In this document: positions 42,701 to 46,809 of the stretch, in pieces
How positions within the stretch are numbered: the first letter of the stretch is position 1
How the letters are laid out: every line of letters begins with the position of its first letter
Source: Apoda limacodes
Taxonomy: Eukaryota; Arthropoda; Insecta; Lepidoptera; Limacodidae
Direction of reading: 5' to 3'
Length of the DNA: 64,000 bases
Assembly: GCA_946406115.1 (NCBI GenBank)
Contig: OX291547.1
Coordinates: 15,009,001 to 15,073,000 of the forward strand
Notes under the pieces: model-generated
Told to the model about the DNA's origin: nothing
Seen by the model: the letters and a program-made list of their open reading frames with translations, nothing else
The model's database searches: none
Position numbers and translations under genes: made by a program

Positions 42701-43967
42701 TTATAAATTAAACGGTTTAATTACTTAAATTAGGAAAACACTAAACTTTTCTACGCTCCACAGGTTTTAAATTATACGACTAATCTAACTCCCTAAGTTG
42801 TTGACAAATTTGGGAAGAAATATGAAATAAATTTAAAATCTTTATTAACGAATTAACATGCACCAAATCAATATTTTAAATAAAACACGATACATACACT
42901 TTTTACTAGATTCAACCGGTTTTTCCGTAAATATGAATCTCCCAAATCAATCATAAAGCTTTGGCAGAAAACTAGCTTAGTTTTTTACTATGAAACCAAC
43001 ATAGAAGAAAGTGGTAGAAGCTCAATCGTATTAAAATTTAATAAGAATATAATAATTTTGAATGAAACTGTTATGGATATCCTGCTAGCATGTAATGCAA
43101 TAACCAATGTACCCCAGTAGAGTAGCATTATAAATAATAGTATCTATGGATATAACATAATGTACTCGTAAACAAAGGCATACGTATATATTTTCTATGC
43201 GACAGCATTGAGTGTCGTGTCCTGAATAACACACCTGTGGTATATTTAAACTATATACTTCAACTTTAAATATCAAGAATGTTTATCAACATCAATCTGC
43301 TAAAAGACATCTTGTTATTGCACACTACGCTCTCTATTCATATCACTTGTTGATTCAGTTAGTTCGTTCAAAAAAATAATAGTTTTCAGCTAACTACTTG
43401 CAAGCGTCAAAACTCTTACGAATACGTCACGAGGGTTGTTTTATCGAAATAACGACACCTAACTAGACAACTTCCCTTTTTCGGGGTGCGTTAAGTACGA
43501 TTAGGGGACCGACTGAGGGTGCAAGCGGTGTACCTATAGCTAAAGGGACTCACCGTGGCCGTATCGGTAAGGGTGACTGTAGCTGAGGTGGGTCCATTAT
43601 TCGCCGAAGTTGTTCCGACTGACAACACGCTCGCCACCTGATTATTTGCACTCTGTTCTATGATACGCTGGCGCAGCGCCAACCTTTCCAGGCTGGCCAA
43701 ACGGTGCGAACCACCAGTACCTTCTCTGTCACGTTCCCGCAGCCCTGTCGTACTACCAGCGCTGAAAGATCCACTGTACTTAGGAAGAGTCGGAGGCGGC
43801 ACAGGTCTGGCAGAGCCTCCACGTCCCAACAGCGATCCGGTGGACGTGTAAGCGTAACTACTGGGAGTACCGAGCGTAGCGGTCCGTGGTGCGGATCCAA
43901 TTCCGTTCAGATTTCCATTGGTACCGTTGACGGCGCCCCCATTCACCGTCGTCGTACTGCCGTTCAT
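1853..43967 (-). CDS. pnut: Septin, SEPT7/Peanut group (10 coding exons, 689 aa)
   Basis: Coding exons on the minus strand: 43967-43554, 18779-18468, 14463-14304, 12789-12579, 11276-11021, 9609-9414, 8300-8132, 4656-4578, 3661-3441 and 1904-1853. All introns are GT-AG and all phases agree; the sum is 2070 nt. Residues 1-242 are Gly/Ser/Asn-rich then Pro/Ala-rich. The GTPase domain starts near [15 protein letters not shown], with a polybasic KAVKKG just before the P-loop. G1 is GEAGLGKS (296-303), G3 DTPGFGD (353-359) and G4 AKAD (435-438); the septin element [11 protein letters not shown] follows around 508-518. Residues 575-672 form a coiled coil and the tail is KKKKGLF. The core closely follows what I know of animal SEPT7 and fly Peanut, which join septin hetero-oligomers in filaments used in cytokinesis and cell-cortex organisation. 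The length exceeds human SEPT7 (about 437) and fly Pnut (about 539), because of the N-terminus. Exon 1 is assigned by strand, phase and composition and is the least certain part. Confidence 0.95.
3441..3661 (-). CDS. pnut: Septin exon 9, coiled coil
   Basis: The exon starts [13 protein letters not shown] after GTTATTGCGCAG. It encodes about 73 residues of charged heptad-like sequence ([35 protein letters not shown]) matching the SEPT7 C-terminal coiled coil that mediates septin-septin pairing. The donor I chose is GA|GTTAGT at 3440, phase 2. Reading through it instead gives Glu-Leu-Val and a TAA at 3433-3431. It is GC-rich compared with its introns. Confidence 0.93.
3690..3765. repeat. (TA)n microsatellite in septin intron 8
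   Basis: About 70 bases of alternating TA, interrupted once near 3742, lie roughly 30 bases upstream of the exon 9 acceptor on the minus strand. The tract is self-complementary and sits where the branch point and pyrimidine tract would be expected. Length polymorphism is likely at such a tract. A shorter TA run lies at 4146-4158. Confidence 0.95.
4262..4345 (+). repeat. SINE 3'-end fragment
   Basis: The stretch contains TTTGCTTAGTTTAGGACCAG, then a GACGCTGTGTAATGTCC-type motif and an AT-rich tail. It resembles the 3' end of the fuller tRNA-headed SINE at 33275-33545 (GGGACTAGACGGCGCTATGTG, then ATGTCCAAAAATATT). It is a truncated copy in septin intron 8. Confidence 0.6.
4578..4656 (-). CDS. 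pnut: Septin exon 8, start of coiled coil
   Basis: This small exon of 79 nt encodes [20 protein letters not shown] and six further residues, ending at CAG|GTATAT. The NPLAQMEEE block is the conserved SEPT7 junction between the GTPase domain and the coiled coil. The phase is 2 in and 0 out, fitting its neighbours exactly. It is too short to be seen as an open frame on its own. Confidence 0.92.
4657..8131 (-). other. Septin intron 7 (3.5 kb)
   Basis: AT-rich intron between exons 7 and 8. Apart from the coding-like stretch at 5749-5907 I see no gene, RNA or clear transposon in it. The palindromic TTGATCTT(G/T)AGATCGA motif occurs twice, near 7775 and 7892. Confidence 0.6.
5749..5850 (-). other. 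Unexplained coding-like stretch inside septin intron 7
   Basis: On the minus strand an open frame runs from about 5907 to a consensus donor, GTG|GTAAGT, at 5748. From the ATG at 5850 it reads [20 protein letters not shown] and 14 further residues in normal amino-acid proportions. I found no good upstream acceptor. It leaves at phase 0 while intron 7 is phase 2, so it is not a simple cassette exon of the septin. It may be a fragment of a transposon or a chance frame; I do not recognise it. Confidence 0.25.
8132..8300 (-). CDS. pnut: Septin exon 7, septin unique element
   Basis: Encodes [20 protein letters not shown], then [20 protein letters not shown], ending AA|GTAAGT. This is the highly conserved end of the septin G domain that forms part of the NC interface. 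The first codon (Val) is completed across the intron from exon 6. Confidence 0.96.
9414..9609 (-). CDS. pnut: Septin exon 6
   Basis: Encodes [17 protein letters not shown], an acidic-Gly loop, [12 protein letters not shown] and RKYPWGIAE. The AVVGANT block is the septin G5-like region and the YPWG block is the septin-specific Trp-Gly motif. The donor is G|GTAAAA at 9413. Reading past it soon leaves the family, so the open frame continuing to 9322 is intronic. Confidence 0.95.
9671..9801. mobile_element. MITE family A, copy 2
   Basis: Ends are inverted: the left end has GTGCAACCAACTTTTCTAACC, the right end GGTCAGAAAAGTTTGATGCAC. The interior (CATATTAAAATGGTGTC, ACGACACTAGCGACC) matches the copy at 1489-1616 in the same orientation. 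TIRs starting near AGTGCA would fit a hAT-like origin, but this is only a guess. Confidence 0.75.
10641..10691. repeat. 17-bp tandem repeat, three perfect copies
   Basis: The unit AAGTATACACTATATTA occurs three times without mismatch in septin intron 5. It has no apparent coding or structural role. Confidence 0.95.
11021..11276 (-). CDS. pnut: Septin exon 5, G4 region
   Basis: Encodes [57 protein letters not shown] and FKEK, ending AAG|GTGATT. AKAD is the G4 guanine-specificity motif. A Cys is completed across intron 4 (DNSN-C-WQP), as in SEPT7. The open frame past both splice sites is intronic read-through. Confidence 0.96.
12112..12190 (+). repeat. tRNA-like SINE head
   Basis: An A-box-like TTAATTGGTAGAGCA and a B box GGTTCAAGTCC are spaced about as in tRNA genes. 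The acceptor arms do not pair well and no clean anticodon stem is visible, so this is a decayed tRNA-derived SINE head in septin intron 4, not a functional tRNA. Confidence 0.6.
12579..12789 (-). CDS. pnut: Septin exon 4, P-loop and G3
   Basis: Encodes [35 protein letters not shown] and [17 protein letters not shown]. The P-loop Gly is split across intron 3. The third P-loop residue is Ala, where I recall Ser in human SEPT7 (GESGLGKS). The Lys and Ser that contact phosphate are intact. TVGVE lies in the switch I region. The donor is TG|GTAAAC at 12578. Confidence 0.97.
14010..14285 (+). mobile_element. 5S-rRNA-derived SINE-like element
   Basis: Bases 14038-14105 match the 3' half of animal 5S rRNA in sense orientation: GAAGTTAAGCAACGTTGAGC, then GGTCAGTCATTGGATGGGTA and ACCGCC, covering the internal control region including the C box. 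The rest to 14285 is unrelated to 5S rRNA (GCCTATTCGCACTGGCC, GGCCTACACCCCTATTAGTG). This layout fits a 5S-headed SINE. It sits in septin intron 3, antisense to the gene. The 5S 5' half is not recognisable, so it is not a functional 5S gene. Confidence 0.7.
14304..14463 (-). CDS. pnut: Septin exon 3, start of the GTPase domain
   Basis: Encodes a Pro/Lys-rich linker ([20 protein letters not shown]), then [16 protein letters not shown] and the polybasic [14 protein letters not shown]. The acceptor is a NAGNAG (TTTTCAGAAG), so the first Lys may be optional. The donor is G|GTAAGC. Confidence 0.95.
14553..14797. mobile_element. MITE family B with long terminal inverted repeats
   Basis: The left end, TACACTGACAATCAAAAATA then ACTAGTCACTTACATAGACG, is repeated inverted at the right end (CGTCTATGTAAATGACTAGT, then TATTTTTGCTCGTCAGCGTA). 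A half copy of the same family lies at 59142-59246. The ends next to TA suggest a Tc1/mariner-type element. Septin intron 2, non-coding. Confidence 0.8.
16700..16960 (+). mobile_element. LINE 3'-end-like repeat, copy 1
   Basis: Contains GGTTTCAGAGAAACTTCCTC, GGGTTCTTCAAGAATAAGTT, GGTGACCGCTTACTATCAGG and GCTACCTTAGTGGTAT, then an A-rich tail. Related copies lie at 27120-27350 (-), 30925-31012 (+), 41571-41692 (-) and 63320-63475 (-). The A-rich end and variable 5' truncation fit a non-LTR element. I recognise it as a common lepidopteran repeat but do not know its formal name. Confidence 0.7.
17950..18215 (+). mobile_element. tRNA-headed SINE
   Basis: A tRNA-like head (GACTGAGTGGCTTAAAAG, with a weak B box near 18015) is followed by a body with CTGGCTGGAAGAAAACGTCG, AAACCTGCATGAGGCTGCAT and GCACTGGACTCGCGTGGTAG. 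Fragments of the same body occur at 37015-37200 and 52665-52825. Septin intron 2. Confidence 0.65.
18468..18779 (-). CDS. pnut: Septin exon 2, Pro/Ala-rich N-terminal region
   Basis: A phase 0/0 exon of 104 codons. It begins [20 protein letters not shown] and continues with long Pro/Ala runs ([15 protein letters not shown]), a short charged part ([15 protein letters not shown]) and [20 protein letters not shown], ending ENIIK|GTGAGG. It is GC-rich against AT-rich introns and predicted to be disordered. Pro-rich stretches of this kind often bind SH3 or WW domains, but no specific partner can be named. Confidence 0.88.
20184..20214. repeat. (TACC)n microsatellite
   Basis: A short run of TACG/TACC units, about seven repeats, in septin intron 1. 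Confidence 0.9.
21044..21263. mobile_element. Near-perfect foldback element, arms about 95 bp
   Basis: The left arm (CTATAGCACGG, CGCTAAGCAGGAAG, then CCGGTCACTATTTGTCTCTG and TTGCACGCGCATAAT) is repeated inverted on the right with only a few mismatches or 1-bp indels. A central loop of about 25 bases separates them. High arm identity points to a young foldback or MITE insertion. RNA across it would form a long hairpin. Confidence 0.9.
21325..21640 (+). mobile_element. Non-LTR-like repeat with internal duplication
   Basis: Starts near CTGGCGGACCGAGCTTTGCC. It holds two tandem units of about 38 bp (AACAACGCCATCTATTGTCA, AACAACGCTATCTATTGTCA), then CTCCCGAAACCCTCTGCATA and TTTCCGAGATTCAGATTATA. 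It ends in a TA-rich tail with ACAAGAATTGCTCG. This composition is common in lepidopteran interspersed repeats; the class is uncertain. Confidence 0.65.
21935..22051. repeat. Imperfect inverted repeat
   Basis: GTGCTGAAAAATTCGC near 21949 is inverted as GCGAATTTTTGCAGTGTGC near 22022, with CGCATC-type ends outside. It is probably an old MITE. Confidence 0.55.
23175..23300 (+). repeat. Dispersed repeat with GTCCCG motif
   Basis: Begins AGGGTTGCCATACGTCCCGT and repeats CCCGT-type words several times. A loosely similar GTCCGGC-rich stretch lies at 29095-29180 (TGTCCGGCCTTTTTACCTAA), ending in GGCAACCATA. It is probably an old transposon family. Confidence 0.4.
24950..25310. mobile_element. Long imperfect palindrome, MITE family C
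   Basis: Two arms of about 150 bp face each other. The left carries GTAAACGCCGTAGATTGTTT, CCATAATCATCGAAGTTT, TTTTTGGTTTCA and CTGATAAGTCATTAT; the right carries the inverted equivalents. Single arms occur at 42290-42410 and 49565-49632. It is AT-rich and non-coding. Confidence 0.8.
25790..25925 (+). repeat. Transposon 3'-end-like fragment
   Basis: Contains CATCGAAATCGGTCACGCCG, then CATTACCCTCCTTCTGGGAC and AGTCGGGTAA. A related fragment lies at 31030-31125 (CATAACCCTCCTTTTGGATT, CAGTCGGGTGA). Confidence 0.5.
26571..26602. repeat. A-rich tract
   Basis: About 20 consecutive A bases beginning after ACATCAAAAC. It may be the tail of a decayed retroposon on the plus strand, but no body is recognisable in front of it. 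Confidence 0.5.
27120..27350 (-). mobile_element. LINE 3'-end-like repeat, copy 2
   Basis: Carries TAATGGTAAGCGGTCACCAC, CACTTCTTGAAGAACC and CGCACTGTACGTGACCATTT, the inverted equivalents of the copy at 16700-16960. It is inserted in septin intron 1. Confidence 0.7.
28700..28935 (-). mobile_element. Interspersed repeat family D, copy 1
   Basis: Reads as the complement of the copy at 45233-45475: CGGGACCCTATTACTAATAC, TTGTATCTCATGAACCGTGA, GTTGCCGCTATAACAA. The GTCCGTC words are the complement of the GGAC microsatellite in the other copy. Confidence 0.7.
29575..30112 (+). mobile_element. LINE 3' end with TTGAATTT-type tail
   Basis: Ends with TGCTGAGTTTCTTGCCGGTT, AACCGATGGCGTAGTGACAT and a tail of GAATTTGAATTTGAA units. 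The tail motif and the TTTCTTGCCGGTTCCTCTCA block are typical of lepidopteran non-LTR 3' ends. The 5' limit is uncertain. The 83-residue open frame inside looks like remnant or chance sequence. Confidence 0.6.
30560..30690 (+). other. Coding-like stretch ending in a GTAAGT donor
   Basis: From about 30597 a frame reads [20 protein letters not shown] and continues QHWTDLI, to ATAAG|GTAAGT near 30680. The codon make-up is protein-like. The preceding acceptor (GGTGGCAG) lacks a pyrimidine tract. Surrounding words (TGACAG and TGTCA) suggest transposon sequence. It may be an internal part of a repeat or a cryptic exon. Confidence 0.2.
30925..31012 (+). mobile_element. LINE 3'-end-like repeat, copy 3 (short)
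   Basis: Matches GAGGTTCTTCAAGAAATAAA, ATTAGATTTTTGAATGG and the GTCCATAGGCTTCGGTAACC block of the 16700-16960 family. It is decayed and lacks the A-rich end. Confidence 0.6.
32510..32880 (+). mobile_element. Interspersed element with CTGACTGACT head
   Basis: Starts at TATATATAAAAGGAAAACG followed by CTGACTGACTGACTAACTGA. It continues with GGCGGATCGAGCTATGATTT, GATGTAGGCGTGCGGTAAGA and a (GA)n run at 32752-32774. It ends GGGCGGGCGAAGCCGCGGGC then AAAAGCTAGT. The GC-rich end, able to form a short hairpin just before CTAG, recalls Helitron-type termini. The class is my inference. Confidence 0.65.
33275..33545 (+). mobile_element. tRNA-headed SINE, fairly complete
   Basis: The head has an A box, GTGGCTCAGTGGGTAA, and a B box, GGGTTCTAATTCC, spaced like a tRNA. 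The body runs to GGGACTAGACGGCGCTATGT, then ATGTCCAAAAATATT and an AT-rich tail. The 3' end is shared with the fragment at 4262-4345. Septin intron 1. Confidence 0.75.
33955..34050 (+). repeat. Transposon 3'-end-like fragment
   Basis: Contains CAGGGAGTTGCCGTAGAAAT and CTAGCGCGGGAGGAGCCGTG. A similar end is at 46660-46700 (GGAGTTGCCGTAGAAATCTA, AGCGCGGGCGAAG), so these are two copies of one family. Confidence 0.55.
34905..35058. mobile_element. Inverted-repeat element, arms about 38 bp
   Basis: GAACTAAAAGTAGAATATTA and the ACATCACGG end of the left arm are matched inverted by CCGTGATGTATGGGGGCATA and TTCTACTTTTTAGTTAA at the right. The loop is about 65 bases. It is probably a MITE. Confidence 0.7.
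35660..35842 (-). other. Candidate alternative first exon in septin intron 1
   Basis: An ATG at 35842 opens a frame of about 60 codons on the septin strand, with GC and codon make-up above the surrounding intron: [20 protein letters not shown], then [21 protein letters not shown] possible but weak phase 0 donor, GAG|GTTATC, lies near 35687 and would join septin exon 2 in frame. GC-rich, TATAAAA-bearing sequence lies about 300 bp upstream at 36100-36205. No homology is recognised. It could be an alternative N-terminus, a non-coding exon or chance. Confidence 0.25.
36100..36205 (-). promoter_or_regulatory. Possible intronic promoter
   Basis: A CpG-bearing stretch in otherwise AT-rich intron has TATAAAACCCCC on the minus strand near 36202-36191, followed by GTGCAGTGTATATCGCG. 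TATA-to-initiator spacing is slightly short (about 24 bases). It points toward the open frame at 35660-35842. Confidence 0.25.
37015..37200 (+). mobile_element. SINE body fragment
   Basis: Contains GGTGAAGGAAAACATCGTAA, TATGTGAAGTCCACAATCCG and CACTGGACCCGCGTGTAGCT. It matches the body of the SINE at 17950-18215 and the fragment at 52665-52825. The tRNA head is missing. Confidence 0.65.
38506..38860 (-). pseudogene. Decayed transposon-associated reading frame
   Basis: One frame reads [20 protein letters not shown] and FPENLG, a second [12 protein letters not shown], and a third [17 protein letters not shown]. Joined in order these follow a reading frame I recall as repeated many times in insect genomes, so at least two frameshifts have broken this copy. 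I do not know a reliable family name. It sits on the septin strand in intron 1 but has no link with septin. Confidence 0.65.
39160..39488 (+). pseudogene. Internal-deletion derivative of a DDE-type transposase gene
   Basis: From the ATG at 39248 the frame reads [20 protein letters not shown]. Shortly afterwards, in another frame, comes [20 protein letters not shown] followed by [20 protein letters not shown] and DVIFKT, then TAA at 39488. The first part is like the N-terminus and the second like the C-terminal PRTIEELK...HLSDVIF end of insect transposases with a DDE core. The catalytic core between them is missing, so this copy is dead. Confidence 0.6.
41571..41692 (-). mobile_element. LINE 3'-end-like repeat, copy 4
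   Basis: Starts with a T-rich run (the complement of the A tail) and TACCACTAAGGTGGCATACA, then CTGATGGTAAGCGGTCACCG and ACGCTTGCAACACCAGG. It is the inverted 3' end of the 16700-16960 family. Confidence 0.75.
41975..42130 (+). repeat. Repeat starting TTTTTAACCGACTTCAAAAA
   Basis: TTTTTAACCGACTTCAAAAA and AGGAGGAGGTTCTGTGTTCG, with CGTCAATATTGAACCGATTT further in. A second copy begins at 59510. This is a common lepidopteran transposon end; the class is uncertain. Confidence 0.55.
42290..42410 (+). repeat. Single arm of MITE family C
   Basis: GGAAACTTCGAAGATTATGG, then AAACCAATTTTGTATGAAAA and CTACAGCGTTTACCC, match one arm of the palindrome at 24950-25310. The open frames of 82-114 codons here are side effects of this repeat. 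Confidence 0.65.
43554..43967 (-). CDS. pnut: Septin exon 1, Gly/Ser/Asn-rich N-terminus
   Basis: The ATG at 43967 has G at -3 (GAGATGA) and opens 138 codons: [20 protein letters not shown], then [40 protein letters not shown], a charged [20 protein letters not shown] and [15 protein letters not shown]. The upstream frame has no earlier ATG before an in-frame stop near 44010. The donor is phase 0, matching exon 2. High GC against AT-rich flanks supports coding. The link to exon 2 across 24.8 kb is inferred from strand, phase and composition. Confidence 0.8.
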
Positions 43968-44210
43968 CTCAGCTCGTATTCCGTCATGCGAGAAAACAAA
44001 ATCACACACACTGAGTCACTGTGTACACGATAGTGGTGAGCGTTTGAGTCGAGTGCCCGTCGGAGGCGGTTTGACAGCTCGGGCGCTGCAGCGGAGGCGC
44101 GCGGGTGGCGCTCGGAGACGCCCCGCACTCGGCGCCGCCAGCCGACCCCAGTGCATTCGACAATATTGGTGCACGACCGTCTTACAAGAGGGTTGAAAAT
44201 GCATTGCTCT
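43968..44210 (-). promoter_or_regulatory. pnut: CpG-rich 5' UTR and promoter region of the septin gene
   Basis: GC content jumps here (GCGCGGGTGGCGCTCGGAGA and similar on either strand), the highest in the window. An insect-type initiator, TCAGTG, lies on the minus strand at 44014-44009. No TATA box stands at the usual distance. It is likely a TATA-less promoter or a GC-rich 5' UTR. Open frames of 60-110 codons on both strands are effects of high GC. Confidence 0.55.
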
Positions 44211-45232
44211 TTATTCTCTGTCAAGGTCACGTAGTACTTTTATAGCTTAACCTATACATAAACACACCTACTTTTATGGATTCACAGCGATAGCAAAAGT
44301 AATGCGCTTGTTAGGAACTTACATTATTCAAACTGCCGAGTCGGGCTTTGGTTATTGTGTAGTATACTTTGTTTTAGGGTTTTATGTTAAAAATTAATGA
44401 GGCACCTAAGAATATAAAGACATATTTATTTGAAGACATTTTTATATTGAAGTTTATGATCGAAGTACTTAGTTGCTAATCGAATAATCATTTTAAAAGT
44501 ATCAAACATAAACAAAAATAACATACAACAAACTGATTTACAGTACCTACTTACCTATTAAGAGCATGATTTTTCAGCTTTTGCGATTGCATTTGCATTC
44601 GTGCTGTCTCTTACACTGTGTGCTTTTACAGAACACCCTTTTTAATAATTCTGTTTTCGCCATTTGGTTATTTATAGTTTTGTCATGTCTGGATGTCTTT
44701 CAGTATGTCGCAGCCCTGCCTTATAATTCCTCTGCAGTTTTTTCTAACCCCCAACAAAAACAGTATCTGTGTATATGTATGTGGCATCGTAACGGCCAAA
44801 CGTAGAAGATTTTAATTAAGTTTGTGTTCTTTGAAAGGTGACTTGATCGAGTGAAGATCGTCAGCTCTTTTTTAGTTAAAGAAGGCATTTAAATGTATAT
44901 ATTATAGAAAAAAACCGACTCACACTTGACGTTTTCAAGTAGCCTATGTCCTATCCCGGGACTCATGCAAAATTTCATCTATCATTCCGTACAGTGGTTT
45001 AAGCGTACCATACAGACGAAGTTACTGTCGCATTCATAACATTAGTACAGATAGTATGCATTGAGCTGATGCTGCAGCATCACCCGCAGTCTGTAACTCC
45101 TTACGAACTTGGATAGTGTCTCAATAAACAGGTTATAGATAGATGTTGACCCTAATGTGTTTTATTTTAATTTAATTATTTATTTTTAAAGTGAATATAT
45201 AACTAAATACTGGTAATATTTCGAGCGTCTAA

Positions 45233-45475
45233 CTGTTGCCGTTATCAATATCGAGCAAAAACGAGCAAAAAATCATATTTGTTGTATGGGAACCCAGTTT
45301 TTTTTTTGTATTTGTTGTAATAGCGGCAACAGAAATACATCTGTAAAAATTTCAACTATCTATCATGGTTCATGAGATACAGCCTGGTGACAGATGGACG
45401 GACGGACGGACGGACGGATAGCGGAGTCTTAGTAATAGGGTCCCGTATTTTGCCCTTTGGGTACGGAACCCAAAA
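45233..45475 (+). mobile_element. Interspersed repeat family D, copy 2
   Basis: Contains GTAATAGCGGCAACAGAAAT, TATCATGGTTCATGAGATAC, a GGAC microsatellite at 45398-45418, then AGTCTTAGTAATAGGGTCCC and a GGGTACGGAACCC end. The copy at 28700-28935 is inverted; a short one is at 52925-53015. Confidence 0.75.
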
Positions 45476-46369
45476 TCCGTTCCCTAACTTTTTAATCACG
45501 GGTTCTTAGAAGCTGAAAAATCAAGATAACCAATGAACTTTAGTTTTGGCTAAATTGATTCACAAGTTTTCTAAGCGATCCGCAATATTTCTCGAAACAT
45601 TGTTTTTGACCAAACGTGTAGGTTTTTTCCTATTATAATTGAACAATACTTAACTCATTTAGCTTTTTTAATTTAAGTAACCAAACAGCAGTTTAGATGC
45701 AGGATCTAAACAAGTCCCTACTTCAAAATTGATTAGGCAGTCTTAATCTATGCGTATGACCTAACTATACGGTGTAAACAGTGCTTAAGGGGCAATTACA
45801 ACTTTTTTAATATGCAAAGAGCACGTGCTAGTCGCGTGTTCCGTCCGTCTGTCCACAATCGACCGTCGAACCGCGCATGCGCTGCCGGCCGCACCCTCAC
45901 CCTGCCAACCCTTCGGTCACAAAACCCTCTGGTACACCATACAATATGCTACTACATACACGCCCTGGGACTTTATAACTCCAAGTCCCAAAAATATTCG
46001 GAGCTAGCAATCCGCGGCTATTTTGTGCCTGTATCTTAACTTCCGGCACGTTACAATTTTAGGATAAAACAGTCTATTATCTTTTTTAACTAATCTTAAA
46101 ATGCGAATGTCTAGTTGTTATAACGTCGTCGAATTTAACGAGCATCGAATTGACTTAATTTTGACACAAGGATAGTTGTAGAGACTGAAAGGAACAAACC
46201 GAAATCTACACGGTCGAAGCAGCCGGCAAAAGCTTGTATTTCAAACATAAAGATTTATTTTGCATACCGTAGTTTCGTTTGAGAGATCATCCCACACGTA
46301 CAAATACAATCTAAAGATTAAAAGATTGTTAAGATTTTTGAGTGTTTGTACTGTAAGCCATCAGATATA

Positions 46370-46725
46370 CATATAACGGTGAACGTCTCTCGGTCTGTCT
46401 GTTCTGTCTTTTCACGGCTAAGCTACTGAACCGATCACGATGAAATTTGGCGATAGTAGAAGCACCTTGGGGAAGGTCATAGGTTACTTAAAAACGTGCA
46501 GTGTGAGTAGGATCGCGTACATAGGATGTATATACACGTAATAAGGAATTGGACTTGGCTAAAGGAATTAAAATGATTATAATGAAATTTCATAAGAGGA
46601 GGGTAAGGTCATAGCTACTTAGAAAAACATCAAGTGTGAGTCGTAATTTATGTGGAGTTGCCGTAGAAATCTAGATAACTAAATTTAGCGCGGGCGAAGA
46701 CTGAACGGCAGTAAAAAACCACAGA
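46370..46725 (+). mobile_element. Transposon remnant
   Basis: Contains CTGAACCGATCACGATGAAA, TTTGGCGATAGTAGAAGC and the end GGAGTTGCCGTAGAAATCTA with GCGCGGGCGAAG. Such text (prediction of a target-site-like GAACCGAT...ATGAAATTTGG block and a GCGGGCGAAG end) is typical of widespread insect elements. The related end is at 33955-34050. Confidence 0.55.
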
Positions 46726-46809
46726 GACAGACCTTAATTGACGTGAGTATAAGAAAATTTTGATTAAAGCGGAAGTTCCTGAGGGATAGGTTCTTCTGCA
46801 GGCAAAACT

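Larger units (their letters stand above)
18780..43553 (-). other. Septin intron 1 (24.8 kb), filled with repeats
   Basis: No convincing protein gene lies here beyond the candidates listed separately. It holds most of the window's repeats, annotated individually, and two decayed transposon coding remnants. Stretches where I recognise nothing are 19300-20980, 22100-23150, 23500-24900, 25930-26690, 27700-28690, 34400-34890, 36250-37000, 39500-41560 and 42600-43490. Such a long first intron is common in regulatory genes and may carry enhancers, which sequence reading alone cannot show. Confidence 0.7.
44211..46801. other. Region between septin and the plus-strand small gene
   Basis: No gene is convincing. 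It holds repeat-like pieces at 44915-45050, 45233-45475 and 46370-46725. A GC-richer patch at 45830-45920 (with CGCGCATGCGCTGCCGGCC) gives a 75-codon frame without homology or splice sites I trust. Confidence 0.5.

Noticed and set aside
1853..43967. Assignment to the SEPT2 or SEPT6 septin groups
   Set aside because: The blocks [32 protein letters not shown] and the coiled-coil tail are the SEPT7/Peanut pattern.
43660..44230. Overlapping open frames of 60-110 codons on both strands around septin exon 1
   Set aside because: They are effects of high GC in exon 1 and its promoter; none shows splice logic or family features.
45812..46039. 75-codon plus-strand frame in a GC-richer patch
   Set aside because: No homology, no matching splice sites and two competing frames; composition alone explains it.
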